Assembly: GCF_000212375.1 (NCBI RefSeq)
Contig: NC_015501.1
Location: 1-64,000, forward strand
DNA length: 64,000 bases
Reading direction: 5' to 3'
From: Porphyromonas asaccharolytica DSM 20707
GTDB lineage: Bacteria; Bacteroidota; Bacteroidia; Bacteroidales; Porphyromonadaceae
The translations under genes were made by a program, and so were the position numbers. Under the pieces are notes generated by a model. The model was not told the origin of the DNA. It saw nothing but the letters and a program-made list of their open reading frames with translations, and made no database searches. Every line of letters begins with the position of its first letter. The stretch's first letter is position 1. Below are positions 36,129-47,276 of this stretch, piece by piece.

Positions 36129-36707
36129 ATGGAAGGGGATACGCTTAATTGGATTGACTATATGGTCATGGGCTGCACAGCGTGGGCACTCTTCAAGGGA
36201 TTCAAGCGGGGTGTCGTGTCGGCTCTAATCGCTGTGCTGGGCATCACTGTCGGCTATATAGTGGTGCGCTGGATAGGTGTACCCGTAGCACTCTGGATCT
36301 CACAAACCTTCGGACTGCCCCACGGGGTGGCGGTGGTAGGCGCTTATGTGGCGACCTTCTCCCTCTCATGCTGGGGCATCGCCTTCCTAGCACGTCCTAC
36401 GGTGAGAGCGATTAAGCGTTCGTCGCTCTCAGTTGTCAATAAACTTATGGGAGCTCTCTTTGCGGGAGCCTTTGTCATCATATTCTTTAGCCTTATATTT
36501 AATCTAACCGACTTCATACTGCCTCGAGGGGTGCTGGAACAGCTACCCGACATCACAAGTAAAGAGGGCGAGCCAGCTGAGCCTCGACGGGATCAGCGTG
36601 ACAAGTCTAGACTATATGACCCAGTCCGTGGCTTGATCTCTTGGGCTGCGCTGGGCGACCTGACCTCTTGGCAGGATAAACAATTAAAGCAACAATCAAG
36701 TGAATAG
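36129..36707 (+). CDS. CvpA-family membrane protein
   Basis: 192 residues with four predicted membrane segments, at about 15-45, 55-75, 80-100 and 120-140. The CvpA start pattern [24 protein letters not shown] is present in the N-terminal segment, split here as IDYMVMG and GFKRGVVSA. CvpA in E. coli is linked to colicin V production and membrane stress. The role in Bacteroidota is unclear. Its stop overlaps the GTG start of sufB by eight bases. Confidence 0.75.
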   Translation: MEGDTLNWIDYMVMGCTAWALFKGFKRGVVSALIAVLGITVGYIVVRWIGVPVALWISQTFGLPHGVAVVGAYVATFSLSCWGIAFLARPTVRAIKRSSLSVVNKLMGALFAGAFVIIFFSLIFNLTDFILPRGVLEQLPDITSKEGEPAEPRRDQRDKSRLYDPVRGLISWAALGDLTSWQDKQLKQQSSE

Positions 36708-38208
36708 CGAATATAATCCTAAGCAACCGATCCCCACGCCTACTGACACAGAGGTGCGTGCGGTGACTCCGACGGGTGAGGATATCCTCGACGACATCAC
36801 CCAGGGGGACTACAAGTATGGCTTCGTGACCGATGTCCATACGGAGACCATCCCCAAGGGGCTCAACGAGGAGGTGGTACGTCTCATCTCGGCAAAAAAA
36901 GAAGAACCCGAGTGGCTCCTAGAGTTTCGTCTCAAGGCTTACCATCACTGGCTCACACTCGAGCGTCCCGACTGGGCGCATCTATCAATCCCTGAGATAG
37001 ACTATCAAGACATTATATACTATGCGGCTCCTCGTCACAAGACTCCTGGAGACGGCACCATAGATCCTGAGATCGAAAAGACCTTTGACAAGCTTGGCAT
37101 ACCACTCCACGAGCGGGCTATGCTCTCGGGCAATATGGCGGTCGATGCGGTCATGGATAGCGTCTCGGTGAAAACGACCTTCCGCACAAAGCTCAAGGAG
37201 CTGGGTATCATCTTCTGCTCTTTCAACGAAGCGGTGCGTGAGCACCCAGACCTCGTGCGCAAGTACCTGGGCAAGGTGGTCTCGTCGCACGACAACTACT
37301 TTGCAGCGCTGAACTCAGCGGTCTTTAGTGATGGCTCTTTTGTCTATATCCCCAAGGGCGTGCGCTGTCCGATGGAGCTGTCGACCTACTTCCGCATCAA
37401 TGCGGCCAATACGGGACAGTTCGAGCGTACACTTATCGTGGCAGACGAGGGAGCTTACGTGAGTTACCTAGAGGGTTGCACGGCTCCGATGCGTGACGAG
37501 AACCAACTACACGCTGCCATCGTCGAGATCATCGCTGAGACCGACGCGGAGGTCAAGTACTCGACAGTTCAGAACTGGTACCCAGGCGACAAGGACGGGC
37601 GAGGCGGTATCTACAACTTCGTCACCAAGCGTGGACTGTGTCGTGGCGACCGCAGCAAGATCTCCTGGACACAGGTCGAGACGGGTTCGGCTATCACCTG
37701 GAAGTATCCCAGCTGCATCCTACGGGGTGACGACTCGGTGGGAGAATTTTACTCTGTCGCTGTGACCAACAACTATCAGCAGGCGGACACTGGCACGAAG
37801 ATGATCCATCTCGGGCGCAACACCCGCAGCACCATCGTCTCCAAGGGTATCTCAGCGGGTAGTAGCCAAAACAGCTACCGCGGACTGGTCTCCATAGCAG
37901 CCTCTGCAGAGAATGCACGCAACCACTCGCAGTGCGACAGCCTTCTCCTAAGCGACCACTGCGGAGCGCACACCTATCCTTACGCAGACATTCGTAATGA
38001 CTCTGCCGTCGTGGAGCATGAGGCGACCACCTCTAAGATTAATGAGGATCAGCTCTTCTACTGCAACCAGCGTGGCATCACTACCGAGGAGGCAGTCGGT
38101 CTAATCGTCAACGGCTACGCCCGTGAGGTGATGAGCAAGCTCCCGATGGAGTTTGCCGTGGAGGCGCAGAAGCTCCTCTCCGTAACCCTCGAGGGGAGTG
38201 TCGGCTAG
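36700..38208 (+). CDS. sufB: Fe-S cluster assembly protein SufB
   Basis: 502 residues. This is the scaffold subunit of the SufBCD complex, which assembles Fe-S clusters. Conserved blocks are [18 protein letters not shown] near the start, [20 protein letters not shown], and the C-terminal [21 protein letters not shown]. The only sensible start is GTG at 36700, overlapping the cvpA stop; the next in-frame ATG is far inside. sufC and sufD follow directly. The cysteine desulfurase gene is not in the immediate downstream region. Confidence 0.95.
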   Translation: MNSEYNPKQPIPTPTDTEVRAVTPTGEDILDDITQGDYKYGFVTDVHTETIPKGLNEEVVRLISAKKEEPEWLLEFRLKAYHHWLTLERPDWAHLSIPEIDYQDIIYYAAPRHKTPGDGTIDPEIEKTFDKLGIPLHERAMLSGNMAVDAVMDSVSVKTTFRTKLKELGIIFCSFNEAVREHPDLVRKYLGKVVSSHDNYFAALNSAVFSDGSFVYIPKGVRCPMELSTYFRINAANTGQFERTLIVADEGAYVSYLEGCTAPMRDENQLHAAIVEIIAETDAEVKYSTVQNWYPGDKDGRGGIYNFVTKRGLCRGDRSKISWTQVETGSAITWKYPSCILRGDDSVGEFYSVAVTNNYQQADTGTKMIHLGRNTRSTIVSKGISAGSSQNSYRGLVSIAASAENARNHSQCDSLLLSDHCGAHTYPYADIRNDSAVVEHEATTSKINEDQLFYCNQRGITTEEAVGLIVNGYAREVMSKLPMEFAVEAQKLLSVTLEGSVG

Positions 38209-38249
38209 CCCCCCGCTATACATTATATAGATACAGATTACACACTACT

Positions 38250-39022
<773 letters not shown>

Positions 39023-39026
<4 letters not shown>

Positions 39027-40411
39027 GTCCACGTAAGCAACCACCCACAGCACACCTGCAGTATCTAGACCTTTACCAGTCTCAGCAGGACTACATCGAG
39101 CAGCACAGTTTACCTGTGCTACAAGCGCAGCGAGACTTCGCTCTAGAAGCTCTGAACGAGTACGCCCTACCCCAGCTCGGCATGGAGGACTGGCAGCGCA
39201 CGGATGTCGAGGCTCTCTACGCTCCCGACTACGGGATCAACCTACAGGAGCTAGACCTAGCCCCCGCAGGACATAAGCAGCTCCCGCAGTATAGCTGTGA
39301 CCTATCGGTCAATGAGCTCACCATCAAGGCGAGTGCACTCAACAGCAACTACCTCTACACCCACTACGCCAACCAGAAGCGCAAGCTCCCCGAAGGGGTC
39401 TTCGTAGGCTCTATCAAGGAGTTTGTCAAGGAGTACCCCGACCTGGCGGAACGTTACTACGGGCAGATAGCCGAGGTAGACACTGACGGTACCATCGCAC
39501 TCAATACGCTCTTCGTGCAGGACGCCTTCGTCCTCTACGTACCCGATGGTATGGAACTCGAGCAGCCCGTGCAGCTCGTCCAGCTACTCCACGCTCAGGA
39601 GCCACTCCTCTGCATTCGTCGCTGGCTCATCATCATCGGTGATCGTGCCAAAGCCTCTGTCCTCGTCTGCGACCATACGATAGATCGCACCAACTTCCTC
39701 GTCAACCAAGTGGCCGAGATCTACGTCGGCGATGGTGCTCAACTCAAGCTCTTCGACATGGAGGAGAATAGCCACCAGACGCACCGCACCTGCGCCTACT
39801 TCCTACGCCAGGGGGCAGAGAGCCAAGTGACCCTCGCCGCCTATACGCTCAATAATGGGATAACGCGCAATAGCTTCCGGACACGCTTCCTCGGCGAGCA
39901 TGCTGAGCAGACACTGGGCGGGGTTGCTGTGACCAATGGCACACAGCATGTCGACACCTTCACACGTGTCGAGCATATCAAGCCAAAGTGTCATAGCACG
40001 CAGCTCTTTAAGAACCTCCTCGAGGAGCAATCCACGGGAGCCTTCTCGGGGCGCATCTTCGTAGCGCAGTCGGCACAGCAGACCGAAGCTTACCAGAGCA
40101 ATCGCAACATGCTCCTCTCGTCCGAGGCACGCATGTACAGCAAGCCACAGCTAGAGATCTATGCTGACGATGTGCAATGCTCGCACGGTATGGCGACAGG
40201 GCACCTCGATGAGGAGGCTCTCTTCTACATGATGCAACGTGGTATCCCCGAGCACGAAGCACGGGTCATGCTGAGCGTAGCCTTCGTTGGAGACGTCATC
40301 GCACTCATGCCCCTAGAGGATCTACGGGATCGCATCGAGAGTATCGTACGCAATCGTCTCCTAGGCAAAGAGCCGACACACTGTAGCCAGTGTGGTAAGT
40401 TGATCTTCTAA
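39023..40411 (+). CDS. sufD: Fe-S cluster assembly protein SufD
   Basis: 462 residues of the SufBD fold. The C-terminal block HIKPKCHSTQLFKNLLEEQSTG, split here as HIKPKCHSTQ and GAFSGRIFV, and the terminal RGIPEHEARVMLSVAFVGDV are typical. It forms the SufBC2D complex with its neighbours. The last residues CSQCGKLIF look like a short zinc-ribbon-like tail. Confidence 0.93.
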
Positions 40412-40430
40412 CACGCACTATACTATCGTA

Positions 40431-41342
40431 ATGAGTTCTCGCTGGAGACTACACCTCGTGATGCTATGCGTCACCATTATCTTTGGAATCAATGGGCCCT
40501 TCACCAAGGCACTCCTTGGTGGGGGGCTCACTCCATATACGCACATGTTCTGTCGCTTCCTAGGCGCTACGATACTCTTTTGGATCGCTTCGCTGTGGGT
40601 GCCTCGAGAGCGCATCGACCGCAAGGACTGGGGGAAAATGACTTTAGCATCGCTGACAGGTATCTTCTTCAACCAAGGGCTCTTTGCCATTGGCATGTCG
40701 ATGACCTCACCTGTCAATCAGTCGCTCGTTGCCACGCTAGGACCCATCGTCACCATGCTCCTCGCAGCTGTCGTGCTCAAGGAGCCCATCACACGGCTCA
40801 AGGGGATCGGTGTACTCATCGGCGCCTCAGGAGCCCTGCTCCTCGTGTCCACCAACGGCTCCTCTACCGCTGGCTCTACGCTAGGCGACTTGATCTGCGC
40901 CACAGCAACCGTCTCCTACGCCATCTACCTAACTTCCTTCAAGACACTCATACAAAAGTACCACCCGGTTACCTTGATGAAGTGGCTCTTTGTCATCTCC
41001 CTCTACGGCTCTGCTCCGATGGGTGTACGTGACATGATACGCACCGAGTGGAGTACCTTCGACGCCACCTTCTACGGGCAGCTAGCCTTCGTCGTCGTGG
41101 GCGCCACCTTCGTCGCCTACCTCTTGTTGCTCTTCGCACAGAGAGGCTTGCGCCCTACCGTCGTCAGCATCTACAACTACGGCATCCCCGTCATTGCCTC
41201 CATGCTGGCTGTCATGATGGGTCAAGACCATCTCACACTCGCCAAAGTCGCCTCCGCTATCCTCATCCTGCTCGGTGTCTTCATGGTAACCCGTAGCAAA
41301 AGCCGCCAGCAGCTCCTCCGCGAGCAGCTCAGCAACGAATAG
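40431..41342 (+). CDS. EamA-family (DMT) membrane transporter
   Basis: 303 residues with ten predicted membrane segments arranged as two EamA repeats. The first ends in VLIGASGALLLV, the second in AILILLGVFMVTRSK. The start MSSRWRLHLVMLCVTIIFGING and the Pro/Asn-rich loops (FFNQGLFAIGMSMTSPV) are typical. Members export or import metabolites such as amino acids. The substrate cannot be assigned from the sequence. It follows sufD by 20 bases, so it may be cotranscribed with the suf genes. Confidence 0.85.
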   Translation: MSSRWRLHLVMLCVTIIFGINGPFTKALLGGGLTPYTHMFCRFLGATILFWIASLWVPRERIDRKDWGKMTLASLTGIFFNQGLFAIGMSMTSPVNQSLVATLGPIVTMLLAAVVLKEPITRLKGIGVLIGASGALLLVSTNGSSTAGSTLGDLICATATVSYAIYLTSFKTLIQKYHPVTLMKWLFVISLYGSAPMGVRDMIRTEWSTFDATFYGQLAFVVVGATFVAYLLLLFAQRGLRPTVVSIYNYGIPVIASMLAVMMGQDHLTLAKVASAILILLGVFMVTRSKSRQQLLREQLSNE

Positions 41343-41433
41343 CCCCCCTTCGCGACTCCCGCCAAAAGGCTCGCAATCCGATATGACCGCCAGGTAGGTA
41401 AATCCAAATTCCGACAGAGCTGCTTGCGTACTC

Positions 41434-41464
41434 TTGCATCGCATCAAGAAAGGATATAACTTTG
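41434..41464 (+). promoter_or_regulatory. Promoter of the Ig-like lipoprotein gene
   Basis: TTG at 41434-41436 is separated by exactly 20 bases from TAACTTTG at 41457-41464. This matches the Bacteroidota promoter consensus well. The ATG lies 46 bases downstream. Confidence 0.7.
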
Positions 41465-41509
41465 TAGGATGAATGGCTTTGCAATCAAATCATTTTCACA
41501 CTATAGTCT

Positions 41510-42418
41510 ATGACACAAAAGAATCTCATCACCCTCTTCACCCTACTCATCTGCTGTATGGGGCTAGGTGCTTGTAAGGAAAAAGACAATGAACAACCCG
41601 TCGAAGTAAAACTCGGCATAACTAAAACAGTCGATCTCCTAATCGGAGACACCTATAAACTCGAGGTAAACGTATCTCCAAAAGACCTCAAAGTCACCTT
41701 CGAATCTACCAATACGCAGATAGTCACCGTATCTGAGCAGGGTATCTTGAAGGCTATCGCAGAGGGACAAGCAGAGGTTAAAGCGACCGCAGGGGGCGTA
41801 ACAAAAGTCTGTAAGGTGTCTGTAACGAAGCCTGACGATATCGACAAGTCTCGCTATCTAGGACTGGATGCTTCTGCCGAAGATCAGAAATACTTTGCAC
41901 CGATATACATTCCAACGGAAGAAGAGTTTGTGCCAGACAATCTCCACTTCTTTAAGTCTGCCGTAAGCCCCTATGGCTGGATCTATCAGCAGCAAGAGCC
42001 TGAAGCGGAAAAACTATTATACTACTTCGCTTCGCCTAGGAAGCTCGATGACAACGGAAAAGAGATCCCCGAGGAGGCACAGTTTTGTATGGACGCACTC
42101 ATTTACAATCACTCCATACCAGGGGCCCCACTACACATCAAGCTGATACCCAACAAGCACTATCCTAAGGACTATATGGCAGATCCGGATACATTTACAA
42201 ATCCTGATGATCTAGATGTACAGGAGGCTCTACTAGAGATTATGAAGCACTATGGCTTCACAGAGGATGCACACTTTACAAAGCTCGCTGGAGATAGTGC
42301 CTATGAGGCTTACAATACGAAGTTTGACCCGAAGGTACCTCTCAGAGGCGTTATGTTTACCGAGAAGAAAGGTGACGCATACGAATTGACCTTCCAGATC
42401 AGCTACGGTCGGAGATAG
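41510..42418 (+). CDS. Ig-like (BIG2) domain lipoprotein
   Basis: 302 residues. The lipoprotein signal ends in GLGACKEKD, with the Cys at about 22. One BIG2-type domain follows at about 30-112, with VTFESTNTQIVTVSEQGILKAI. The remaining roughly 190 residues are not recognised, but a block with IMKHYGFTEDAHFTKLAGDS parallels YGFDHLEQSKF in the larger lipoprotein at 31.2 kb. The two seem to be paralogues with different numbers of Ig domains. It is probably surface exposed. Confidence 0.7.
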   Translation: MTQKNLITLFTLLICCMGLGACKEKDNEQPVEVKLGITKTVDLLIGDTYKLEVNVSPKDLKVTFESTNTQIVTVSEQGILKAIAEGQAEVKATAGGVTKVCKVSVTKPDDIDKSRYLGLDASAEDQKYFAPIYIPTEEEFVPDNLHFFKSAVSPYGWIYQQQEPEAEKLLYYFASPRKLDDNGKEIPEEAQFCMDALIYNHSIPGAPLHIKLIPNKHYPKDYMADPDTFTNPDDLDVQEALLEIMKHYGFTEDAHFTKLAGDSAYEAYNTKFDPKVPLRGVMFTEKKGDAYELTFQISYGRR

Positions 42419-42454
42419 CAACTAGTGGGACTAGCCCTCTCCCCGACACGAAAA

Positions 42455-42499
42455 AGAGACTCCCCTCAGCCGGACACGATCCGACCGAGGGGGGTCTCT
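42455..42499 (+). terminator. Hairpin terminator after the Ig-like lipoprotein gene
   Basis: AGAGACTCCCCTC (42455-42467) pairs with the arm ending GAGGGGGGTCTCT at 42499, with an inner CGG/CCG pairing. The T-tract is weak. It lies 36 bases after the stop codon. Confidence 0.6.
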
Positions 42500-42572
42500 C
42501 TAATATTGTCTCTATCGCAGGGAGGGTGCTTTACCCTTGTTAACCAGTACTCTCGTCGGGTCATACAAAAGC

Positions 42573-42611
42573 TCTAATCTCTAACTTCTAATCTCTAATT
42601 CAGTACCTTTG
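42573..42611 (+). promoter_or_regulatory. Promoter with phased heptad array before the TonB receptor gene
   Basis: Four TCTAAYY heptads (42573-42600) end three bases before the -7 box TACCTTTG (42604-42611). The leader of about 95 bases contains a small TGCTCA/TGAGCA hairpin near the start codon. Confidence 0.6.
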
Positions 42612-42710
42612 CAGCGACTAACGGCGAGAGTGGGTCGTGAACTGACGCTCGGGGATCGCCGGTTAAATGCTCATTGAGCACCCGTCTTAGCAACGTATAG
42701 CAAACTACTT

Positions 42711-45149
42711 ATGACCTATTTACGTCGATATGACTTTATCGTGGGGCTACTGGCTCTCCTACTAATGATGCTCGCCACGCCACTGAGCGGGCAGGCACAA
42801 AAGCAAGCGCCACGACAGGCGCAGAGCAAGTTCACGATCAATGGCTTCGTGCATGATGCGCAGAGTGGCGAGACGCTGATCGCCGCCAATGTGATGGAGC
42901 TGAATAGCCGCACGGGTACCGTGACAAATGAGTTCGGCCACTACTCGCTGACACTCCCAGCGGGTGAGGTGCTCCTGCAGTTTTCCTACGTGGGCTATCA
43001 GAGCGACACGATACGGCTACAGCTCTCGTCCGATACGACGCTCTCGGCTTCGCTCATCGAGGGGCAGCTACTCGGCGAGGTGGTCGTGGTGGGTAGTCCG
43101 AACCCCTCGGGCGTCGAGACAGCTACAATCGGGGCGCAGCACATATCGGCGAGCGAGATCAAGCGACTACCCGCTTTCTTTGGCGAGCAGGATGTGATCA
43201 AGGCGCTGCAGCTACTACCCGGTGTGCAGAGCGGTTCGGAGGGTTCGTCGGGACTCTTCGTGCGTGGTGGCGATCCCGACCAAAACTTGATTCTCATGGA
43301 CGGCATCTCGCTCTACAATCCGAATCACATGCTGGGGGCTTTCTCGACCTTCAACCCCGACGCGGTCAAGTCGGTGACGCTGTACAAAGGCACCTTCCCC
43401 GCTCGTTACGGGGGGCGCCTCTCGTCGGTCGTGGACGTGCGTCTCAAGGATGGCGACATGCAGGAGTACCACGGCAATGTGAGCGTGGGACTGATCTCTT
43501 CGAAGGTCAATGTAGAGGGACCGATCGTCAAAGATCGCACCACTTTCAACTTCTCGGCACGGCGCACCTACCTAGACCTACTGGCTGCGATAGCCCTGGC
43601 GATACGTAATCGCCAGGAGGGTGAGGATGGCGAGAAGGTGAAGGGCGGATATAACTTTCACGACCTGAACCTGAAGGTGACGCACCGCTTCTCAGATAGG
43701 GACCAGCTGTACCTCTTCGGCTATTACGGCAACGACCGTGTCTGGACGCACTATACTAGTGGAGATGACAAGCAGCAGATGTCTTGGCTGTGGGGTAATG
43801 CGATGGGTTCGCTGCGGTGGAACCATGTCATCAACGGACAGCTCTTTCTCAATACCACAGCCTCCTATACGCAGTACCGCTCTAGGCTACGCATGAAGAT
43901 GCAAGAAACCCAGGATCAGCCGCCCATGGCGATGAACTACGACTCGGGTATCCGTGACTGGCTCCTGACGAGCGAACTGCATTACTCGCCAGTCGAGCAG
44001 CACCAGTTGCTTTTTGGCGCCAACTACACCTTCCACACCTTTCGTCCTGAGATGACTTCCGTAAAGGTTAACGGCAAGGACCTCAACGACTTTAGTGGGA
44101 CGGACTTCGATGTCTTCGGGAGCAATCCTAAGATCTACGCCCACGAGGCTTCGCTCTATGCTGAGGATGAGATGAAGCTGGGGGATAAGTGGACCTTTAA
44201 TGCGGGGCTACGCTACAGCTTCTACTATGTGCGTGGCAAGGACTACCATAATATAGAGCCACGTGTGAGTGCTGCTTGGCGCATCACGCCTACTCTGACG
44301 GCTAAGGTGGGCTACGCCCTGATGACGCAGCATGTGCACCTCCTAACGAACAATAGTCTGAGCCTGCCTACGGATCTGTGGGTCCCCTCGACGGACCGCA
44401 TCAAGCCGATGCATGTGCACCACTTTACGGCGGGGCTATTCCTCCATGTGCCTCGGTGGGGCGACTTCTCGGTGGAGGGCTACTACAAGCCTCTGAGCAA
44501 CGTACTGGAGTACAAGGAGGGTTCGTTCTTCTATGGGGTCTCGACAAACTGGGAGCAGATGGTCGCCATGGGTCGTGGCACGGCTTACGGCGTAGAGCTG
44601 CTCTGGCAACGTAAGGTGGGCAAGCTAACGGGCTGGGTGAGCTACGCTTGGGCTCGTACGTGGCGCACCTTCGACCAGCCGGGCGAGGAGCTCAACTTCG
44701 GGCGCACTTTCCCCGCTAAGTATGACCGCATTCACGACTTTAAGATCACTGCGATGTATCAGCTGGGCAAGAGTTGGGACTTTGCCGCCACCTGGGTCTT
44801 TGCCTCGGGTCAGACGGGCACCATCGCAACGCATGAGTACGATGGCATGAGAGATCCGCTAGCCCCATCGATGTATGGTGCATCGGGGACGCTCAACTAT
44901 GTGGCTGAGCGCAACAATTACCGCTTCAAGCCTTACCACCGACTGGATCTCAGCGTCACCTATACGAAGCATCACAAGCGGGGCAAGAGTTTGTGGAACC
45001 TCAGCGTCTACAACGCCTACAATAATATGAACCCCTTCCTGGTCACTCCCGTGAGCGAAAAGACGGGCGATCACGCTTACCGCACCGTGCTGCAGCAGGT
45101 GACGATCTTCCCGATCCTGCCCAATATCAGCTACACCTATTCCTTCTAA
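42711..45149 (+). CDS. TonB-dependent receptor with carboxypeptidase-like regulatory domain
   Basis: 812 residues. The signal peptide ends in LSGQAQ. A CarboxypepD_reg-like domain at about 42-125 (VHDAQSGETLIAANVMELNSR) precedes the plug domain, with FGEQDVIKALQLLPGV and GLFVRGGDPDQNLILMDGISLYN. The barrel is about 590 residues and ends in ISYTYSF. This build is typical of Bacteroidota receptors that partner with DUF4249 lipoproteins, here the next gene 12 bases downstream. The substrate is unknown. Confidence 0.87.
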   Translation: MTYLRRYDFIVGLLALLLMMLATPLSGQAQKQAPRQAQSKFTINGFVHDAQSGETLIAANVMELNSRTGTVTNEFGHYSLTLPAGEVLLQFSYVGYQSDTIRLQLSSDTTLSASLIEGQLLGEVVVVGSPNPSGVETATIGAQHISASEIKRLPAFFGEQDVIKALQLLPGVQSGSEGSSGLFVRGGDPDQNLILMDGISLYNPNHMLGAFSTFNPDAVKSVTLYKGTFPARYGGRLSSVVDVRLKDGDMQEYHGNVSVGLISSKVNVEGPIVKDRTTFNFSARRTYLDLLAAIALAIRNRQEGEDGEKVKGGYNFHDLNLKVTHRFSDRDQLYLFGYYGNDRVWTHYTSGDDKQQMSWLWGNAMGSLRWNHVINGQLFLNTTASYTQYRSRLRMKMQETQDQPPMAMNYDSGIRDWLLTSELHYSPVEQHQLLFGANYTFHTFRPEMTSVKVNGKDLNDFSGTDFDVFGSNPKIYAHEASLYAEDEMKLGDKWTFNAGLRYSFYYVRGKDYHNIEPRVSAAWRITPTLTAKVGYALMTQHVHLLTNNSLSLPTDLWVPSTDRIKPMHVHHFTAGLFLHVPRWGDFSVEGYYKPLSNVLEYKEGSFFYGVSTNWEQMVAMGRGTAYGVELLWQRKVGKLTGWVSYAWARTWRTFDQPGEELNFGRTFPAKYDRIHDFKITAMYQLGKSWDFAATWVFASGQTGTIATHEYDGMRDPLAPSMYGASGTLNYVAERNNYRFKPYHRLDLSVTYTKHHKRGKSLWNLSVYNAYNNMNPFLVTPVSEKTGDHAYRTVLQQVTIFPILPNISYTYSF

Positions 45150-45161
45150 CCCGAGACCACT

Positions 45162-46190
45162 ATGAGACCTATACAATATATACAGTTGGCCAGTAGCGCA
45201 CTACTCATCACGCTCCTTGCAGCCTGTCGGACGACGGTGCCCCTCGACCTAGGCGACAACACGCCTCGCATCGTCATCAATGCGGTCGCCACGGAGCAGC
45301 AGGGCATCGACATCTCGCTCTCCCAGAGCAAGCCGACGGGAGTTGCTTCGCCCAGTACGAATGTTTACTACCCTTACGACCACCCCGATTGCCCTTATCG
45401 TATGACGCTTAAGGTCAACGACCAGCTCGTACCGCTCAGCGAGGTGGCGCAATACAAGCCACAGACGGGTGACCGCATAGCGATCTCAGTAGAGAAGTCG
45501 GGGCTCAAAGCAGCTTCAGCCGTTACCACGGTACCCGCACAGCCTAAGCTCGGTGCTGTAGAGGTTAAGACGCTAGACAAGAGCCGTCGTACCTCGTGGG
45601 TGAGCAACGCTTCAAACGTAAGGCTGCAGAAAGGGCAATACCTAGAGCTACAAAACTACGAACTATCCATCCCGCTCCAAGGCATCACGAAGGACAGCTA
45701 CTACCGTATCATCGTAGAGCGGCAAGCAGTGATGCGAGGTGAGAGCATCCAACCGGAGGGATATAGATGGTATCAGGAGCAGATGCAGGATCCAAGCCTG
45801 GCAAAGTTTAGCAGTGGCGACCTGATCTTCGAGTCGGCCAATGCCTATCCGATGAATCTGCTGGCTGGCTCTAACGTCTCGACAAGCGACTACACGCTCA
45901 GGACGACGCTCTCCTTTGCCACGCGGGTCTGCAATGCCGATGGCTCCACAGATGAGGCACAGACTACGAGCGATGTCTCGGACTATGTCGCTCTGCGTGT
46001 CACCGTTTATGCGATCACGGGCGACCTTTATCACTACTGGCAGACGGTCACCTCAGACCGCTACAACAGTATGAGTGAGACGGGACTCACGGAGCCGATC
46101 CTCATCTACAACAATATCCAAGACGGGCTAGGCATACTGGGTAGTATGGCTGCGGCCCAGCGACAAGACCTTAAGATCGTGACACACTAA
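45162..46190 (+). CDS. DUF4249-family lipoprotein
   Basis: 342 residues with a lipoprotein signal ending in LLAACRTT. The family start pattern PRIVINAVATEQQGIDISLSQS, given here as PRIVINAVATE and IDISLSQS, and the C-terminal YYHYWQTV-like segment (YHYWQTVTSDRYNS) match DUF4249. These proteins are regularly encoded directly after TonB receptors with a carboxypeptidase-like domain, and are thought to be their surface partners. The ligand is unknown. Confidence 0.78.
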   Translation: MRPIQYIQLASSALLITLLAACRTTVPLDLGDNTPRIVINAVATEQQGIDISLSQSKPTGVASPSTNVYYPYDHPDCPYRMTLKVNDQLVPLSEVAQYKPQTGDRIAISVEKSGLKAASAVTTVPAQPKLGAVEVKTLDKSRRTSWVSNASNVRLQKGQYLELQNYELSIPLQGITKDSYYRIIVERQAVMRGESIQPEGYRWYQEQMQDPSLAKFSSGDLIFESANAYPMNLLAGSNVSTSDYTLRTTLSFATRVCNADGSTDEAQTTSDVSDYVALRVTVYAITGDLYHYWQTVTSDRYNSMSETGLTEPILIYNNIQDGLGILGSMAAAQRQDLKIVTH

Positions 46191-46205
46191 TGCGGTGAGA
46201 GACTT

Positions 46206-47276
46206 ATGACACAAGAGACTATGCAGATGCTCCCCGAGTGGGTGCCACAAGATGCTATCCTCCTCGCCTGGCCACACAGCCAGAGCGACTGGGCTCCGAT
46301 CCTACACGAGGTGCAGCGCACCTACTGCGACATCATCGCACAGGTGACACGCTTCGAGCCGGTCGTGCTACTCGTGCCGGAAGATCCAGCGGAGTATGCC
46401 GTCCTACCTTTGGAGCTGCGTAAGCGCTGCCTACTTGTCCCCTGCCCTACCAATGATACGTGGTGCCGTGACTATGGTCCTCTGGCTCTCCAGAGTCCCA
46501 ATGGCGCACGCATCCTCGTTGACTTCACCTTCAACGCTTGGGGCGGTAAGTTTGTCTCAGCACTTGACAACCTTGTGGTGCGTCGCCTCATGATGAAGGA
46601 TCTCTTTGCGCTGGATGTCGCTTACTTTGAGGCATCAAGTTTAACCTTCGAGGGGGGAGCTTTGGAGTGCAATGGCGAGGGCTTCCTCTTGACCACCAAG
46701 TCCTGCATAGAAGACTCGCTCCGCAATCCGCATCTTTGCGAGACACCTTATATATATGAGGCTCTGCTACAATGTCTCGGGCTGACCGACTACTGCTCAC
46801 TAGAGGTGTCTCCTCTGCCTGGCGATGACACCGATGGGCATATAGACACGATCGCACGCTTCGTAGATTCTGACACTATTATATATGTCTCTCCCAGTGA
46901 CCCTACGGCGCAGAGCTTCGCCGCTTTGGCAGAGCTAGAGCGTCAGCTACAGGAGCTAGCCAGTCAGCGTCCCAACTTGCGACTGATCGCCTTGCCCGAT
47001 GTGGGCGACTACCCCTCACGCTATGAGGCGGACTGCCTTATACCAGCCACCTATGCGAACTTCCTCCTCGTCAACGGGGCGCTCCTGCTCCCCATCTACG
47101 GGCGCCGCACCGACAGCGAAGCACAGCGCATACTCCAGCAAGCACTGCCTCACCTCGAGGTCGTACCGATCGACTGCTCTATACTGGTCGAGCAGCACGG
47201 CAGCCTGCACTGCATCTCTATGCAGATACCGCAAGGCTTCCTCAACCCTTCACTTCTAGACACCATAACAAGATGA
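46206..47276 (+). CDS. aguA: Agmatine deiminase
   Basis: 356 residues of the peptidylarginine-deiminase/agmatine deiminase family. Conserved are WCRDYGPLAL, FEGGALECNGEGFLLTT, DTDGHIDTIARF and the catalytic Cys336 in GSLHCISMQIPQGF. It converts agmatine to N-carbamoylputrescine. The next gene, which overlaps its stop by four bases, encodes the amidase for the following step. Together they make putrescine. Confidence 0.93.
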   Translation: MTQETMQMLPEWVPQDAILLAWPHSQSDWAPILHEVQRTYCDIIAQVTRFEPVVLLVPEDPAEYAVLPLELRKRCLLVPCPTNDTWCRDYGPLALQSPNGARILVDFTFNAWGGKFVSALDNLVVRRLMMKDLFALDVAYFEASSLTFEGGALECNGEGFLLTTKSCIEDSLRNPHLCETPYIYEALLQCLGLTDYCSLEVSPLPGDDTDGHIDTIARFVDSDTIIYVSPSDPTAQSFAALAELERQLQELASQRPNLRLIALPDVGDYPSRYEADCLIPATYANFLLVNGALLLPIYGRRTDSEAQRILQQALPHLEVVPIDCSILVEQHGSLHCISMQIPQGFLNPSLLDTITR